Below the pieces are notes generated by a model. It did not search any database, had not been told where the DNA came from, and was given only the letters and a program-made list of their open reading frames with translations. The position numbers and the translations under genes are program-made. Below are positions 43,648 through 53,276 of a DNA stretch of 64,000 nt, piece by piece (within the stretch, counting starts at the first letter, position 1; each line of letters starts with the position of its first letter). This DNA is from Bacteroidales bacterium (GTDB lineage Bacteria > Bacteroidota > Bacteroidia > Bacteroidales > UBA10428), in NCBI GenBank assembly GCA_016933335.1, contig JAFGBD010000074.1, forward strand, positions 22,353-86,352, read 5' to 3'.

Positions 43648-45930
43648 GTGGAGAAAGATTTTTTAAAAGATTTAAACGAGGCTCAGCACACAGCAGTAGT
43701 CAATACAGAAGGACCAGCACTGGTAATTGCCGGGGCAGGTTCTGGCAAGACCAGGGTGCTGACATACAGAACAGCCTGGTTACTGAATAAAGGGATCATG
43801 CCCGGCCAGATCCTGGCACTGACTTTTACCAACAAAGCTGCAGGAGAAATGAAAGAGCGGATAGGAAAACTGGTAGGGGAAGATCTTGCAAGATATCTGT
43901 GGATGGGGACATTTCATTCTATTTTTGCCAGAATTCTGAGGTTTGAAGCTGAATTTCTCGGATACGACTCAAGATATTCAATATATGATAATACCGATTC
44001 AAAGAGCCTTGTCAAATCGATAATCAGGGAACTCAATCTTGATGAACAGGTTTATAAGCCAGGAGAAGTGTTTGGCAGGATATCTTCAGCAAAGAACAAT
44101 CTTATTACTGCACAGGCTTATAACAATAACCAGCAGATCACAGACCGTGATCGTGCTGCCAGAAAGGAGCGCATCGGAGATATTTACCGTATTTATGCAA
44201 GTCGTTGTAAAAAGGCCAATGCGATGGATTTTGACGATTTGCTGTTAAATACAAATATTTTATTTCGTGATTTTCCGGAGGTGCTTCAGAAATACCAGTC
44301 GCGATTTTCATATATCCTGGTTGATGAATACCAGGATACCAATTACTGCCAGTATCTGATTGTAAATAAACTTGCTGCTGTTCACCGGAATGTTTGCGTG
44401 GTTGGTGATGATGCACAGAGCATTTATTCATTCCGGGGTGCAAAGATTGAGAACATCCTGAATTTCAGAAATGATTATCCGGCATATCATCTGTATAAAC
44501 TTGAACAAAACTACCGTTCAACCCAAACCATTGTCAATGCCGCCAACAGTATTATTGCAAAGAACAAGGGACAAATTCACAAAAAGGTATGGTCGAAGAA
44601 CGATCTGGGTGAGAGATTAAAAATCGTTGAGACACTGACTGATCATGAAGAGGGTTTTGTTATATCCAATTCTATTCTGGATACTCAGCTGACGGATAGA
44701 GAGCTGTACAGTGATTTTGCCATCTTGTACAGGACCAATGCCCAGTCACGTATTTTTGAAGAGTCGCTTCGCAAGAAGAATATTCCTTATAAAATATATG
44801 GCAGCATATCATTTTATCAGAGAAAAGAGATAAAGGATGTGCTGGCCTACCTGCGCCTGATTGTCAATCCGCTTGATGATGAAGCCCTGAAGCGAATCAT
44901 CAATTACCCTGCCAGAGGTATAGGTCATGTTACACAGGAAAAACTGGAAAGTCAGGCGGCACAGGCTGGCATTTCCATCTGGCAGCTACTTGGCCGGATA
45001 GACTCATCACAACTGGCTTTAAACAGCGGCACCGTTACAAAGCTGAAACATTTCAGAAGCATGATCGAAGAATTGCAATCAATGTCGCAGGAGCTTGATG
45101 CATACGATCTGGCACAAAATGTGGCTTCAAAGTCGGGCATATTGAAAGATTTGTATAACGGGCAGACTGTTGAAGAAAGAAGCAAAATTGAGAACATAGA
45201 AGAATTGCTGAATGCCATCAGGGAATTTGCGGAAGAAGCACAGGAAAATGATGAAAAGGCCGGTATTGATAAATATCTTGAGAATGTTTCATTACTGACC
45301 GATATGGACAATGAAAAAGAAGAGGACAAAAACAAGGTGACGATCATGACCATGCATTCTGCCAAAGGTCTTGAATTTAATAATGTGTATATTGCCGGAT
45401 GCGAGGAAAGACTTTTCCCTTCATTGTTATCAATGGATAATCCGCAGGATCTGGAGGAAGAAAGGAGACTATTTTATGTGGCAGTCACAAGGGCCAGAAA
45501 GAAAGTGATGATAACATACTCCAGGTCAAGGTACCGCTGGGGTGTACCGACAGATTGTGAGCCAAGCCGGTTTATTTCTGAGATTGACTCGCAGTATATT
45601 GACTGGCCTCAGCAAAAAAGACCTGAAGCGTTTATTTTTAATGAAGCCGATGAACTGCAGAAACCTTATTTCAGGAAAAGAGCGGACGGATATAAAAAAG
45701 AAAGGACATGGACTCAAAACCTGCACCATAAACCTGATCCTGGTTTCAGGCCTGATAATCCGGATTTGATACAGATCGGAATGAAAATTGAGCATCAGCG
45801 ATTCGGCTTTGGTAAGGTAATACATCTGGAAGGATCATCCCAGGATAAAAAGGCCACGGTTTTTTTTCAGTCATTGGGTCAGGAGAAGCAGCTCCTGCTG
45901 AAATTTGCGAGGCTGAAGATCGTAAAGTAA
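43648..45930 (+). CDS. UvrD/PcrA-type superfamily 1 DNA helicase
   Basis: 'LNEAQHTAVVNTEGPALVIAGAGSGKTRVLTYR', 'VDEYQDTNYCQYLIV', 'TMHSAKGLEFNNVYIAG'; GTG start. Confidence 0.96.
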   Translation: MEKDFLKDLNEAQHTAVVNTEGPALVIAGAGSGKTRVLTYRTAWLLNKGIMPGQILALTFTNKAAGEMKERIGKLVGEDLARYLWMGTFHSIFARILRFEAEFLGYDSRYSIYDNTDSKSLVKSIIRELNLDEQVYKPGEVFGRISSAKNNLITAQAYNNNQQITDRDRAARKERIGDIYRIYASRCKKANAMDFDDLLLNTNILFRDFPEVLQKYQSRFSYILVDEYQDTNYCQYLIVNKLAAVHRNVCVVGDDAQSIYSFRGAKIENILNFRNDYPAYHLYKLEQNYRSTQTIVNAANSIIAKNKGQIHKKVWSKNDLGERLKIVETLTDHEEGFVISNSILDTQLTDRELYSDFAILYRTNAQSRIFEESLRKKNIPYKIYGSISFYQRKEIKDVLAYLRLIVNPLDDEALKRIINYPARGIGHVTQEKLESQAAQAGISIWQLLGRIDSSQLALNSGTVTKLKHFRSMIEELQSMSQELDAYDLAQNVASKSGILKDLYNGQTVEERSKIENIEELLNAIREFAEEAQENDEKAGIDKYLENVSLLTDMDNEKEEDKNKVTIMTMHSAKGLEFNNVYIAGCEERLFPSLLSMDNPQDLEEERRLFYVAVTRARKKVMITYSRSRYRWGVPTDCEPSRFISEIDSQYIDWPQQKRPEAFIFNEADELQKPYFRKRADGYKKERTWTQNLHHKPDPGFRPDNPDLIQIGMKIEHQRFGFGKVIHLEGSSQDKKATVFFQSLGQEKQLLLKFARLKIVK

Positions 45931-45951
45931 GTGTAACTAATTAAAGAAACT

Positions 45952-45983
45952 TTTGATTGCTAACTAATTTTCAATTAGTTTTG
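45952..45983 (+). promoter_or_regulatory. Bacteroidota-type promoter TTTG-N20-TAGTTTTG for DUF4290-murA, overlapped by an inverted repeat
   Basis: TTTG 45952-45955, TAGTTTTG 45976-45983; AACTAATT-TTC-AATTAGTT 45962-45980. Confidence 0.65.
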
Positions 45984-45997
45984 CTAAAAACAAATTC

Positions 45998-46588
45998 ATG
46001 AGCTACGACTATAACACACAAAGAAACAGGTTGGTTCTTCCCGAATATGGCAGAAATATTCAAAAAATGGTTGAATACATCATTAATGTTGAAGACAGGG
46101 ATGAAAGAAACCGTCTGGCAAAAGCAATTATAGCCATTATGGGAAATATGAATCCGCATCTGAGGGATATCAGTGATTTTAAGCACAAACTATGGGATCA
46201 CCTGGCCATCATGTCTAATTTCCAGATTGATATTGATTCACCCTATGAAAAACCAACACCCAAAATACTTACAGAAAAGCCGCGGAGAATATTTAAACAA
46301 TCAGTGGGTATCAGATACAAACACTATGGCCGTGTCATTGAACTGATGATTGAAGAGGCGATCAAAATGCCTGAAGGTAAGGAGAAAGAAGAACTGACCA
46401 AGATCATCGCCAACCATATGAAGAAATCTTACCTGACCTGGAACAGGGATGTGGTTGATGATGAAGTCATACTTAATGACCTTTCAAAACTTTCTGACGG
46501 AAAACTCCATATTGTTGAAGGCACCAAACTCAATGACTCCAGGGAGATTTTTAAAAGCAAAAGAAAGAGGATGCAAAAGAAAAAATAG
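45998..46588 (+). CDS. DUF4290 domain protein
   Basis: 'YDYNTQRNRLVLPEYGRNIQKMVEYI'; conserved upstream of murA in Bacteroidota. Confidence 0.85.
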   Translation: MSYDYNTQRNRLVLPEYGRNIQKMVEYIINVEDRDERNRLAKAIIAIMGNMNPHLRDISDFKHKLWDHLAIMSNFQIDIDSPYEKPTPKILTEKPRRIFKQSVGIRYKHYGRVIELMIEEAIKMPEGKEKEELTKIIANHMKKSYLTWNRDVVDDEVILNDLSKLSDGKLHIVEGTKLNDSREIFKSKRKRMQKKK

Positions 46589-46621
46589 AAGAATTCACTG
46601 TTCGGTTTTTTTACATAGACA

Positions 46622-47926
46622 ATGAGTTCGTTTAAAATCAACGGAGGAAAACACCTGAAAGGAGAACTGGTGCCGCAGGGAGCCAAAAATGAAGCCTTAC
46701 AGGTGATTTGCGCTGCACTGCTTACTCCAGACAAAGTCATCATCAATAACATACCTGATATTCTCGATATAAGAAATCTCATAGGTTTGCTGAAAATAAT
46801 GGGAGTTGAAGTTGAACAAACTTCAGGCCATCAGTATACATTTTGTGCGAGGAATGTCAATACGGAATTTTTACTGTCTGATGAGTACCGTGAGAGAACT
46901 GCCAGCCTGCGCGGTTCCGTCATGATCATCGGGCCGCTGCTGGCAAGGTTTAAAAAGGGTTATATTCCGAAACCCGGAGGTGATAAAATCGGCAGGAGAA
47001 GGCTTGATACGCATTTCAACGGATTGGTCAGCCTGGGTGCCAGGTTCAGGGTTGATCTGAAGGATGATTTTTACCGTATTGAAGCCAATGAACTTCATGG
47101 AAGTGACATACTGCTTGAAGAAGCTTCGGTGACTGGCACAGCCAATATAATCATGGCAGCTGTTCTTGCAGAAGGAACAAGCATCATATACAATGCCGCA
47201 TGCGAACCATATATTCAGCAGCTCTGTAAGATGCTCAACAGGATGGGAGCAAAGATCTCGGGAATTGGATCAAACCTCCTGACAGTTGAAGGGGTAAAAT
47301 ACCTGAAGGGGTGCGAACATACCATTCTGCCCGATATGATTGAGGTGGGAAGTTTCATTGGCCTCGCTGCCCTGACCGGATCAGAAATCACCATTAAAAA
47401 TGTTTCATATCAAAATCTCGGAATAATCCCGAGGGCATTCAGGCGCCTTGGAATACAGTTTGAAAAAGTCGGCGATGACATATGTATACCCGCACAGGAT
47501 CATTATGAGATAGAGACTTTCATTGACGGTTCCATAATGACCATCGATGATGCGCCATGGCCGGGACTGACCCCGGATCTGTTAAGTGTTATACTGGTGG
47601 TTGCCACCCAGGCAAGGGGCAGCATCCTGATACATCAGAAGATGTTCGAAAGCAGGTTGTTTTTTGTGGATAAGCTCATCGATATGGGAGCACAGATCAT
47701 TTTGTGTGATCCCCACAGGGCCACAATCATCGGTTTGGACAACCAGATAAAGCTCAGGCCTACCACCATGACTTCCCCTGATATCCGCGCCGGTGTTGCC
47801 TTGCTTATTGCAGCCCTTTCGGCTGAAGGAACAAGCATCATCCACAACATCGAACAAATCGACAGGGGGTATGAAGATATCGACAAGCGGCTAAGTGCAA
47901 TAGGAGCTGAAATAACCAGGATTTGA
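46622..47926 (+). CDS. murA: UDP-N-acetylglucosamine 1-carboxyvinyltransferase
   Basis: 'GGKHLKGELVPQGAKNEALQVICAALLTPDKVII', EPSP-synthase-like fold motifs. Confidence 0.95.
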   Translation: MSSFKINGGKHLKGELVPQGAKNEALQVICAALLTPDKVIINNIPDILDIRNLIGLLKIMGVEVEQTSGHQYTFCARNVNTEFLLSDEYRERTASLRGSVMIIGPLLARFKKGYIPKPGGDKIGRRRLDTHFNGLVSLGARFRVDLKDDFYRIEANELHGSDILLEEASVTGTANIIMAAVLAEGTSIIYNAACEPYIQQLCKMLNRMGAKISGIGSNLLTVEGVKYLKGCEHTILPDMIEVGSFIGLAALTGSEITIKNVSYQNLGIIPRAFRRLGIQFEKVGDDICIPAQDHYEIETFIDGSIMTIDDAPWPGLTPDLLSVILVVATQARGSILIHQKMFESRLFFVDKLIDMGAQIILCDPHRATIIGLDNQIKLRPTTMTSPDIRAGVALLIAALSAEGTSIIHNIEQIDRGYEDIDKRLSAIGAEITRI

Positions 47927-47971
47927 TAACCCTGGGAGCTGTTTTCTGAAATTCACCGGATTACATGACAG

Positions 47972-49381
47972 CTACTGCCTGAGTTCCATAAGTACCACAT
48001 TCTCAATATGATGGGTATGCGGAAACATGTCTACCGGCTGTGATTTTTTCAGGCTGTATCTTTCTGACAACAGTTGAATATCCCTTGCCTGGGTAGCCGG
48101 ATTACAGCTTACATAAACGATTTTGCCAGGCAGCAGTTTTAAAATCCGGTTAACAACACCGGCATGCATACCGGCCCGCGGGGGATCAATTGTCATGACA
48201 TCAGGTTTTCCGTGAAAGGCAATGAATTCATCGTTTAAGACAATTTTAATATCCCCTGCTGAAAAGTTAACATTGACTATTGAGTTTAATACAGCATTTC
48301 TCTTTGCATCTTCAATTGCCTCAGGCACATATTCTATACCGACCACTTTTTTGCAATACCGGGCCAGAAGCAACGCAATGGTTCCTGTACCGGTGTAAAG
48401 ATCATATACTGTTTCATTGCCCGTTAATCTTGCAAAATCCCTGGCAGTCCTGTAAAGCATTATGGCCTGCAGGGTATTGGTCTGAAAAAAAGACTTCGGC
48501 CCTATTTTAAACCGGAGGTTTTCTATTTCTTCAATGATATGATCACTCCCGCTGTACAGTTGCATATCCAGATCATGAAAAGTATCATTTCCTTTGGGAT
48601 TGATGACATAAAACAGGGAGGTTATCCGAGGGAACTCTTTAAGAATAAATTCCATCAGATTCCTGATCATACCGGTGTTATCCTCAAAAAATGAAAGGAT
48701 GACCATTACCTCTCCTTTCAATGTGTTTCTTATTGTAAGCGTTCGGAGAAATCCTTCCTGTCTGGTATGATCGAAGAATCTGTATTTATTGCGAAGTGTA
48801 TATTCTTTGACAGCCATGCGAATCCGGTTGGACGGTTCAGCCTGAAGGTGACAGTGACTGATGTCAAGCACGCGGTCGAATCTGCCGGGGATATGAAATC
48901 CAAGCGCTTTTCTTTCAGTTATTTCAAGACCGCTGTCAACTTCATCTTCTGTCAGCCAGCGGTTCTCTGAAAAGGTATATTCCAGTTTGTTTCTGTAATG
49001 AACCAGGTGATTTGACGGAATGACAGGCATCATTTCGGGTATTTCGGCTTTTGCAATACGTTCAAGATTGTCTTTTACCTGCTTTTGCTTATATCGCAGT
49101 TGTTCAGGGTAGGGTAGCTGCTGCCATGTACAACCCCCGCAAACTCCGAAATGCTCACAAAACGGTTCAACTCTTTTTTCAGCGTATTTTTTAACATTGA
49201 TTACGACGCCTTCCATGTATTTTTTGCGTTTCCGGATAATCTGAACGTCCACCACATCGCCCGGCACTGCCTGAGGCACAAATACGATCATTCCTTCATA
49301 CTTTCCTATTGCTTTGCCTTCGGCAGCGACATCAATGATTTCAAGTCCGTTAAGCCGCGGGTATTTCTTTTTTCTTCCCAT
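47972..49381 (-). CDS. 23S rRNA (uracil-5-)-methyltransferase, TrmA/RlmD family
   Basis: TRAM domain; Fe-S 'CEHFGVCGGCTWQQ'; 'YDLYTGTGTIALLLA', 'DPPRAGMH', 'YVSCNPATQARD'; start trimmed. Confidence 0.93.
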   Translation of the reverse strand: MGRKKKYPRLNGLEIIDVAAEGKAIGKYEGMIVFVPQAVPGDVVDVQIIRKRKKYMEGVVINVKKYAEKRVEPFCEHFGVCGGCTWQQLPYPEQLRYKQKQVKDNLERIAKAEIPEMMPVIPSNHLVHYRNKLEYTFSENRWLTEDEVDSGLEITERKALGFHIPGRFDRVLDISHCHLQAEPSNRIRMAVKEYTLRNKYRFFDHTRQEGFLRTLTIRNTLKGEVMVILSFFEDNTGMIRNLMEFILKEFPRITSLFYVINPKGNDTFHDLDMQLYSGSDHIIEEIENLRFKIGPKSFFQTNTLQAIMLYRTARDFARLTGNETVYDLYTGTGTIALLLARYCKKVVGIEYVPEAIEDAKRNAVLNSIVNVNFSAGDIKIVLNDEFIAFHGKPDVMTIDPPRAGMHAGVVNRILKLLPGKIVYVSCNPATQARDIQLLSERYSLKKSQPVDMFPHTHHIENVVLMELRQ

Positions 49382-49546
49382 GATCCCGTTTCTGAGTTGC
49401 AAAGATAGAAAATTGTTCATTGTTTAAGGCTCCGGGTTTATTACTGAGCGGATCATAAGAAAGGCGTTTACAACAGTCAGTGCTTAAAATAATCATGATT
49501 TTTAATCAACGGTTATTTGCGGTCGGGCACTTATATTTTTTTTCTG

Positions 49547-49577
49547 TTTGTGTATTGAAATATCACAAGTATATTTG
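49547..49577 (+). promoter_or_regulatory. Bacteroidota-type promoter TTTG-N19-TATATTTG
   Basis: TTTG 49547-49550, TATATTTG 49570-49577, ~40 nt before ATG 49618. Confidence 0.7.
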
Positions 49578-49617
49578 TGTACCTGAATTAAACCGGGAGA
49601 AAAAAGTCAAATAATTA

Positions 49618-51138
49618 ATGATGAAAATAATACATGTCGTTCTGTCTTCAATGGTCTTTTATGTTTTTTCAGCCGGTATGATTGCCCAGCCATATTATGT
49701 AGCGCTGAATGGCAACAATGACTATGACGGATCTGAGACAAAGCCCTTTGAAACAATTGAAAAAGCAGTAAGTGTGGTGAAAGCAGGTGAAACCATCTAT
49801 GTAAGAGGGGGGACCTATGAATTACTTGCCACGATAACAATCGGTATCAGCGGGACCACCGATTCCATGATTTCATTGCATGCATATCACGGCGAACGTG
49901 CTGTTCTTGATTTTTCAGGTCAGGAGCTTGGCGGCAGTAACAGAGGCATTAAATTAACAGGGAGTTACTGGCATATTAAAGGGATTGATATTACAGGAGC
50001 CGGTGATAACGGAATGAAAATAGAAGGGGGTAGCAATAATATCATTGAAAACTGTGCTTTTTACAGGAACAGGGATTCGGGTATGCAGCTAGACAACGGG
50101 GCTTCCAACAATAAAGTCATCAACTGTGATTCTTATTACAATGCCGATCCAGCTGATTATGGTGATGCTGATGGTTTTGCACCCAAGCTGAGTGTCGGCA
50201 GCGGCAACCATTTTTATGGATGCAGGGCATGGAAAAACTGTGATGACGGATGGGACGGATATCTCAGAGGGGCCGATGATGTCAGTAATTCAGCTGAGAA
50301 TTGCTGGTCGTTTGAAAACGGTTACCTCGAAAACGGAACTGATCCCGGACCACAGGCTAATGGAAACGGCTTCAAGATGGGAGGCAGCGATGATAAAACC
50401 CTGAGACATAATTTTACCCTGAAAAACTGCCTTGCTTTTAAAAACAAGGTGAAAGGATTCGACCAGAACAACAATAAAGGTTCTATGATCTTATACAACT
50501 GTACGGGCCATAACAATCTGACTGCAAACTTCAGAATGACCCAGGAACTTGCAGCCGGAAAGGTCCTCATAGTAAAAAACTGCGTCGATCTGGGCGGTTC
50601 TGCAGAGATAGCGACTTTTGCCCAGCAGGAGAAAAACAGCTGGATGAGCCCGTTTGTGGTAACCGGTGAGGATTTCTTAAGTATTGATGATATATCGGCC
50701 TATGGCCCGAGAAAAGAAGATGGCAGTCTGCCCGATATTGCTTACATGCATCTGGCACCGGGCAGTGATTTAATAGATGCAGGTGTGGATGTCGGTTTGC
50801 CTTTTGCGGGATCATTGCCTGACCTTGGATGTTTTGAAGCAGACATCACTGCCATACATGATCGTACCATTTTGACAGGGGTGGTTTGTTATCCCAATCC
50901 CATAAGAAGTACAGGATTTTTATCTTTAAATCTGCCGGAAGGAGGCCATTGTGTGATGAGGCTATATGATGTTTCGGGCAGGTTCGTCAGGACGCTGCCA
51001 GACATCAATGTAAAGGCAGGTGAGCAGCAAATTTCTTTTGACGTTGGGGATCTTCAGGATGGCTTTTACTTTCTCAGGATGACTTTGGACAACACTCCTG
51101 TTTTTGTCATCAGATTATTCAAACAATCTGAATTTTGA
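49618..51138 (+). CDS. Right-handed beta-helix (pectate lyase-like) secreted protein with C-terminal T9SS type A sorting domain
   Basis: 'YYVALNGNNDYDGSETKPFETIEKAVSVVKAGETIYVRGGTY'; repeated 'NNIIENC..', 'NNKVINC'; C-terminal 'CYPNPIRSTGFLSLNL...MRLYDVSGRFVRTL'. Confidence 0.88.
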   Translation: MMKIIHVVLSSMVFYVFSAGMIAQPYYVALNGNNDYDGSETKPFETIEKAVSVVKAGETIYVRGGTYELLATITIGISGTTDSMISLHAYHGERAVLDFSGQELGGSNRGIKLTGSYWHIKGIDITGAGDNGMKIEGGSNNIIENCAFYRNRDSGMQLDNGASNNKVINCDSYYNADPADYGDADGFAPKLSVGSGNHFYGCRAWKNCDDGWDGYLRGADDVSNSAENCWSFENGYLENGTDPGPQANGNGFKMGGSDDKTLRHNFTLKNCLAFKNKVKGFDQNNNKGSMILYNCTGHNNLTANFRMTQELAAGKVLIVKNCVDLGGSAEIATFAQQEKNSWMSPFVVTGEDFLSIDDISAYGPRKEDGSLPDIAYMHLAPGSDLIDAGVDVGLPFAGSLPDLGCFEADITAIHDRTILTGVVCYPNPIRSTGFLSLNLPEGGHCVMRLYDVSGRFVRTLPDINVKAGEQQISFDVGDLQDGFYFLRMTLDNTPVFVIRLFKQSEF

Positions 51139-51469
51139 CAATATCAGCTGATGACAGAAAGCATGGATAAATGCCGGGAGATTTTAAGCAGACTGCTGAG
51201 CATGTGAGAATATCATCGCTTGTCTGCAGCTGTATCAATTTAAGCTGATATTTCAATACTTGTCAGACATGCAGGACGTTAGTCCGGAAGGATGATTGTA
51301 TTTCAGCCGGACAATGAATGACTTGCTGATGAAACCAATTTTCAAATTTTACGTAATTTCAATTATATCAGTTATTTTAGCATGAGATATCGTCTGACTT
51401 CGGCATATATTCTGATTTCTGTATAAATTTTGATTCATAATCGACCACCAAACCTTTAATATATTAGCA

Positions 51470-53137
51470 ATGAAAAAGTTAGTTTACCTGTCAATAGGCC
51501 TTATAGTGGCAGTTTTTGTATTATCATGCGAGGATGAATTTCTGTTTCCACGCATTCACGATGATGATAGTGAAATTACAGATACTACACAACAGACCAG
51601 TAACCTGCAGGATACCTTGTTTATCAAGAATTTGTCAGGTTATGTGCAAAAAGGCCCTTTTATCAATGGCAGTTCCATCACCATTTCAGAATTAAAAGGC
51701 AATTTAGCTCCAACGGGGATCAACTATAATACCCAGATCGTTGATAACAAAGGTACCTATGGCATCAAAGATATCAAGTTTACATCGGAATATATTGAAC
51801 TGAAAGCAACCGGTTTTTACTTCAATGAAGTTGCCGGTCAGAAATCTTCTGCACAACTTACATTATATGCTTTATCAGATTTAACAGATACAACCAGCCT
51901 GAATGTAAATGTATTGTCCAATCTTGAAAAAAGACGGGTGGAATATCTTGTCTCTGAAGGCCATTCATTTCGTGAAGCCAAGCAGAAAGCCCAGCAAGAT
52001 ATTCTCGCAATTTTCAGCATTGATCCTGACACCATCAGAGAGTCTGAACTTCTTGATATATCAAAAGATGGAGAGGATAATGCCATTCTGCTCGCTATCT
52101 CCGTTATACTTCAGGGAAACAGATCGGAAGCAGATCTGAGTGAGCTGATGGCCAATATCAGCACAGATATAAGGGAAGACGGGATTCTAAACAGTGAATC
52201 CACTGGCTCTGAACTGATCAACCATTGCAAATACCTGGATTTGGGCACTATAAGACAAAATCTCGTTAACAGATACAATAACCTGGGAACGGAAGCTGTC
52301 ATACCCGATTTTGAAAAATTCATCCTGAAATTCATTGACAGTACTGAGTTTGTATTCACAAATGATATTGAATACCCTGAATTCAGCAGTTACGGGGAAA
52401 ATATCCTTTTTGCCGGAAAAGACACGTTTGTTGCTCGCAAAGATTATAGCATGGCTGCCGATTTACCAGTCGGAACTTCACTGAAAATTGTTATGAAAGG
52501 AGGGATGTGGTATTATAACGTGATGCCAAACGGACCGGTTAACTGGAATATCACCACCTATGATTTTTCAAGCCGGATGCAGACTTTCACTGCTGTTGAA
52601 GACGGTAAAAGTTGTGATCTTACCATCATGTTTGACCCACCTGAAAATCAGGGTGATTTAACAATAGAATATTATGAAAATGGTTCTCTTACGCCGACAA
52701 AAATTAAACACCTGACCATTACCAACAGTGACGGGCAGGTACCTGTTCCGCCGGAAAACGATTCAACCCTCTACCCATTCAGAACAGAAACCGGACTCAA
52801 TATTCTCTCCCCTTTAAATGACACATTTTATGTAGATACAACATATGTCATGGCATTTAATATTGCAGACATGGATACAATACATTTAACCTTGACCGGG
52901 GGTACCTGGGAATATGAATATATCCCCGGAGCGCAAGCACTTTGGTATGCCACAGATTATGACAGTAATACAAAATCGCAGAGGTTTGTATTTTCCGGAC
53001 CCATCATGGAGGGATATGAAATACGGTTCAGGTTTACGGGTACAGAATACATTGAACCAGTCAATATTGAATATACAGAATACATTAATCGCAATGTGTA
53101 TATATGGAGCAGATCCGTAACCATTCTTCCATATTAA
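51470..53137 (+). CDS. Lipoprotein of unknown function with two similar C-terminal beta-type domains
   Basis: Lipobox-like 'VFVLSCEDE'; tandem domains at ~52.4-52.7 kb and ~52.8-53.1 kb. Confidence 0.8.
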   Translation: MKKLVYLSIGLIVAVFVLSCEDEFLFPRIHDDDSEITDTTQQTSNLQDTLFIKNLSGYVQKGPFINGSSITISELKGNLAPTGINYNTQIVDNKGTYGIKDIKFTSEYIELKATGFYFNEVAGQKSSAQLTLYALSDLTDTTSLNVNVLSNLEKRRVEYLVSEGHSFREAKQKAQQDILAIFSIDPDTIRESELLDISKDGEDNAILLAISVILQGNRSEADLSELMANISTDIREDGILNSESTGSELINHCKYLDLGTIRQNLVNRYNNLGTEAVIPDFEKFILKFIDSTEFVFTNDIEYPEFSSYGENILFAGKDTFVARKDYSMAADLPVGTSLKIVMKGGMWYYNVMPNGPVNWNITTYDFSSRMQTFTAVEDGKSCDLTIMFDPPENQGDLTIEYYENGSLTPTKIKHLTITNSDGQVPVPPENDSTLYPFRTETGLNILSPLNDTFYVDTTYVMAFNIADMDTIHLTLTGGTWEYEYIPGAQALWYATDYDSNTKSQRFVFSGPIMEGYEIRFRFTGTEYIEPVNIEYTEYINRNVYIWSRSVTILPY

Positions 53138-53276
53138 AAAGGAATCCGTAATTAAGATTTGTGATAATGTTGCAAGTTTCGAAGGTCATAATTCTATTTC
53201 ATATCCCATAGCAATAATCCCAATATGCTAAACTATCCTAGCACCTGTTTGAAGGCAGGAAGGCTCATCCTGCCTG

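Noticed and set aside
53254-53274. GGCAGGA-N7-TCCTGCC hairpin between convergent genes as terminator
   Set aside because: No T tract on either side; kept only as a possible structure.
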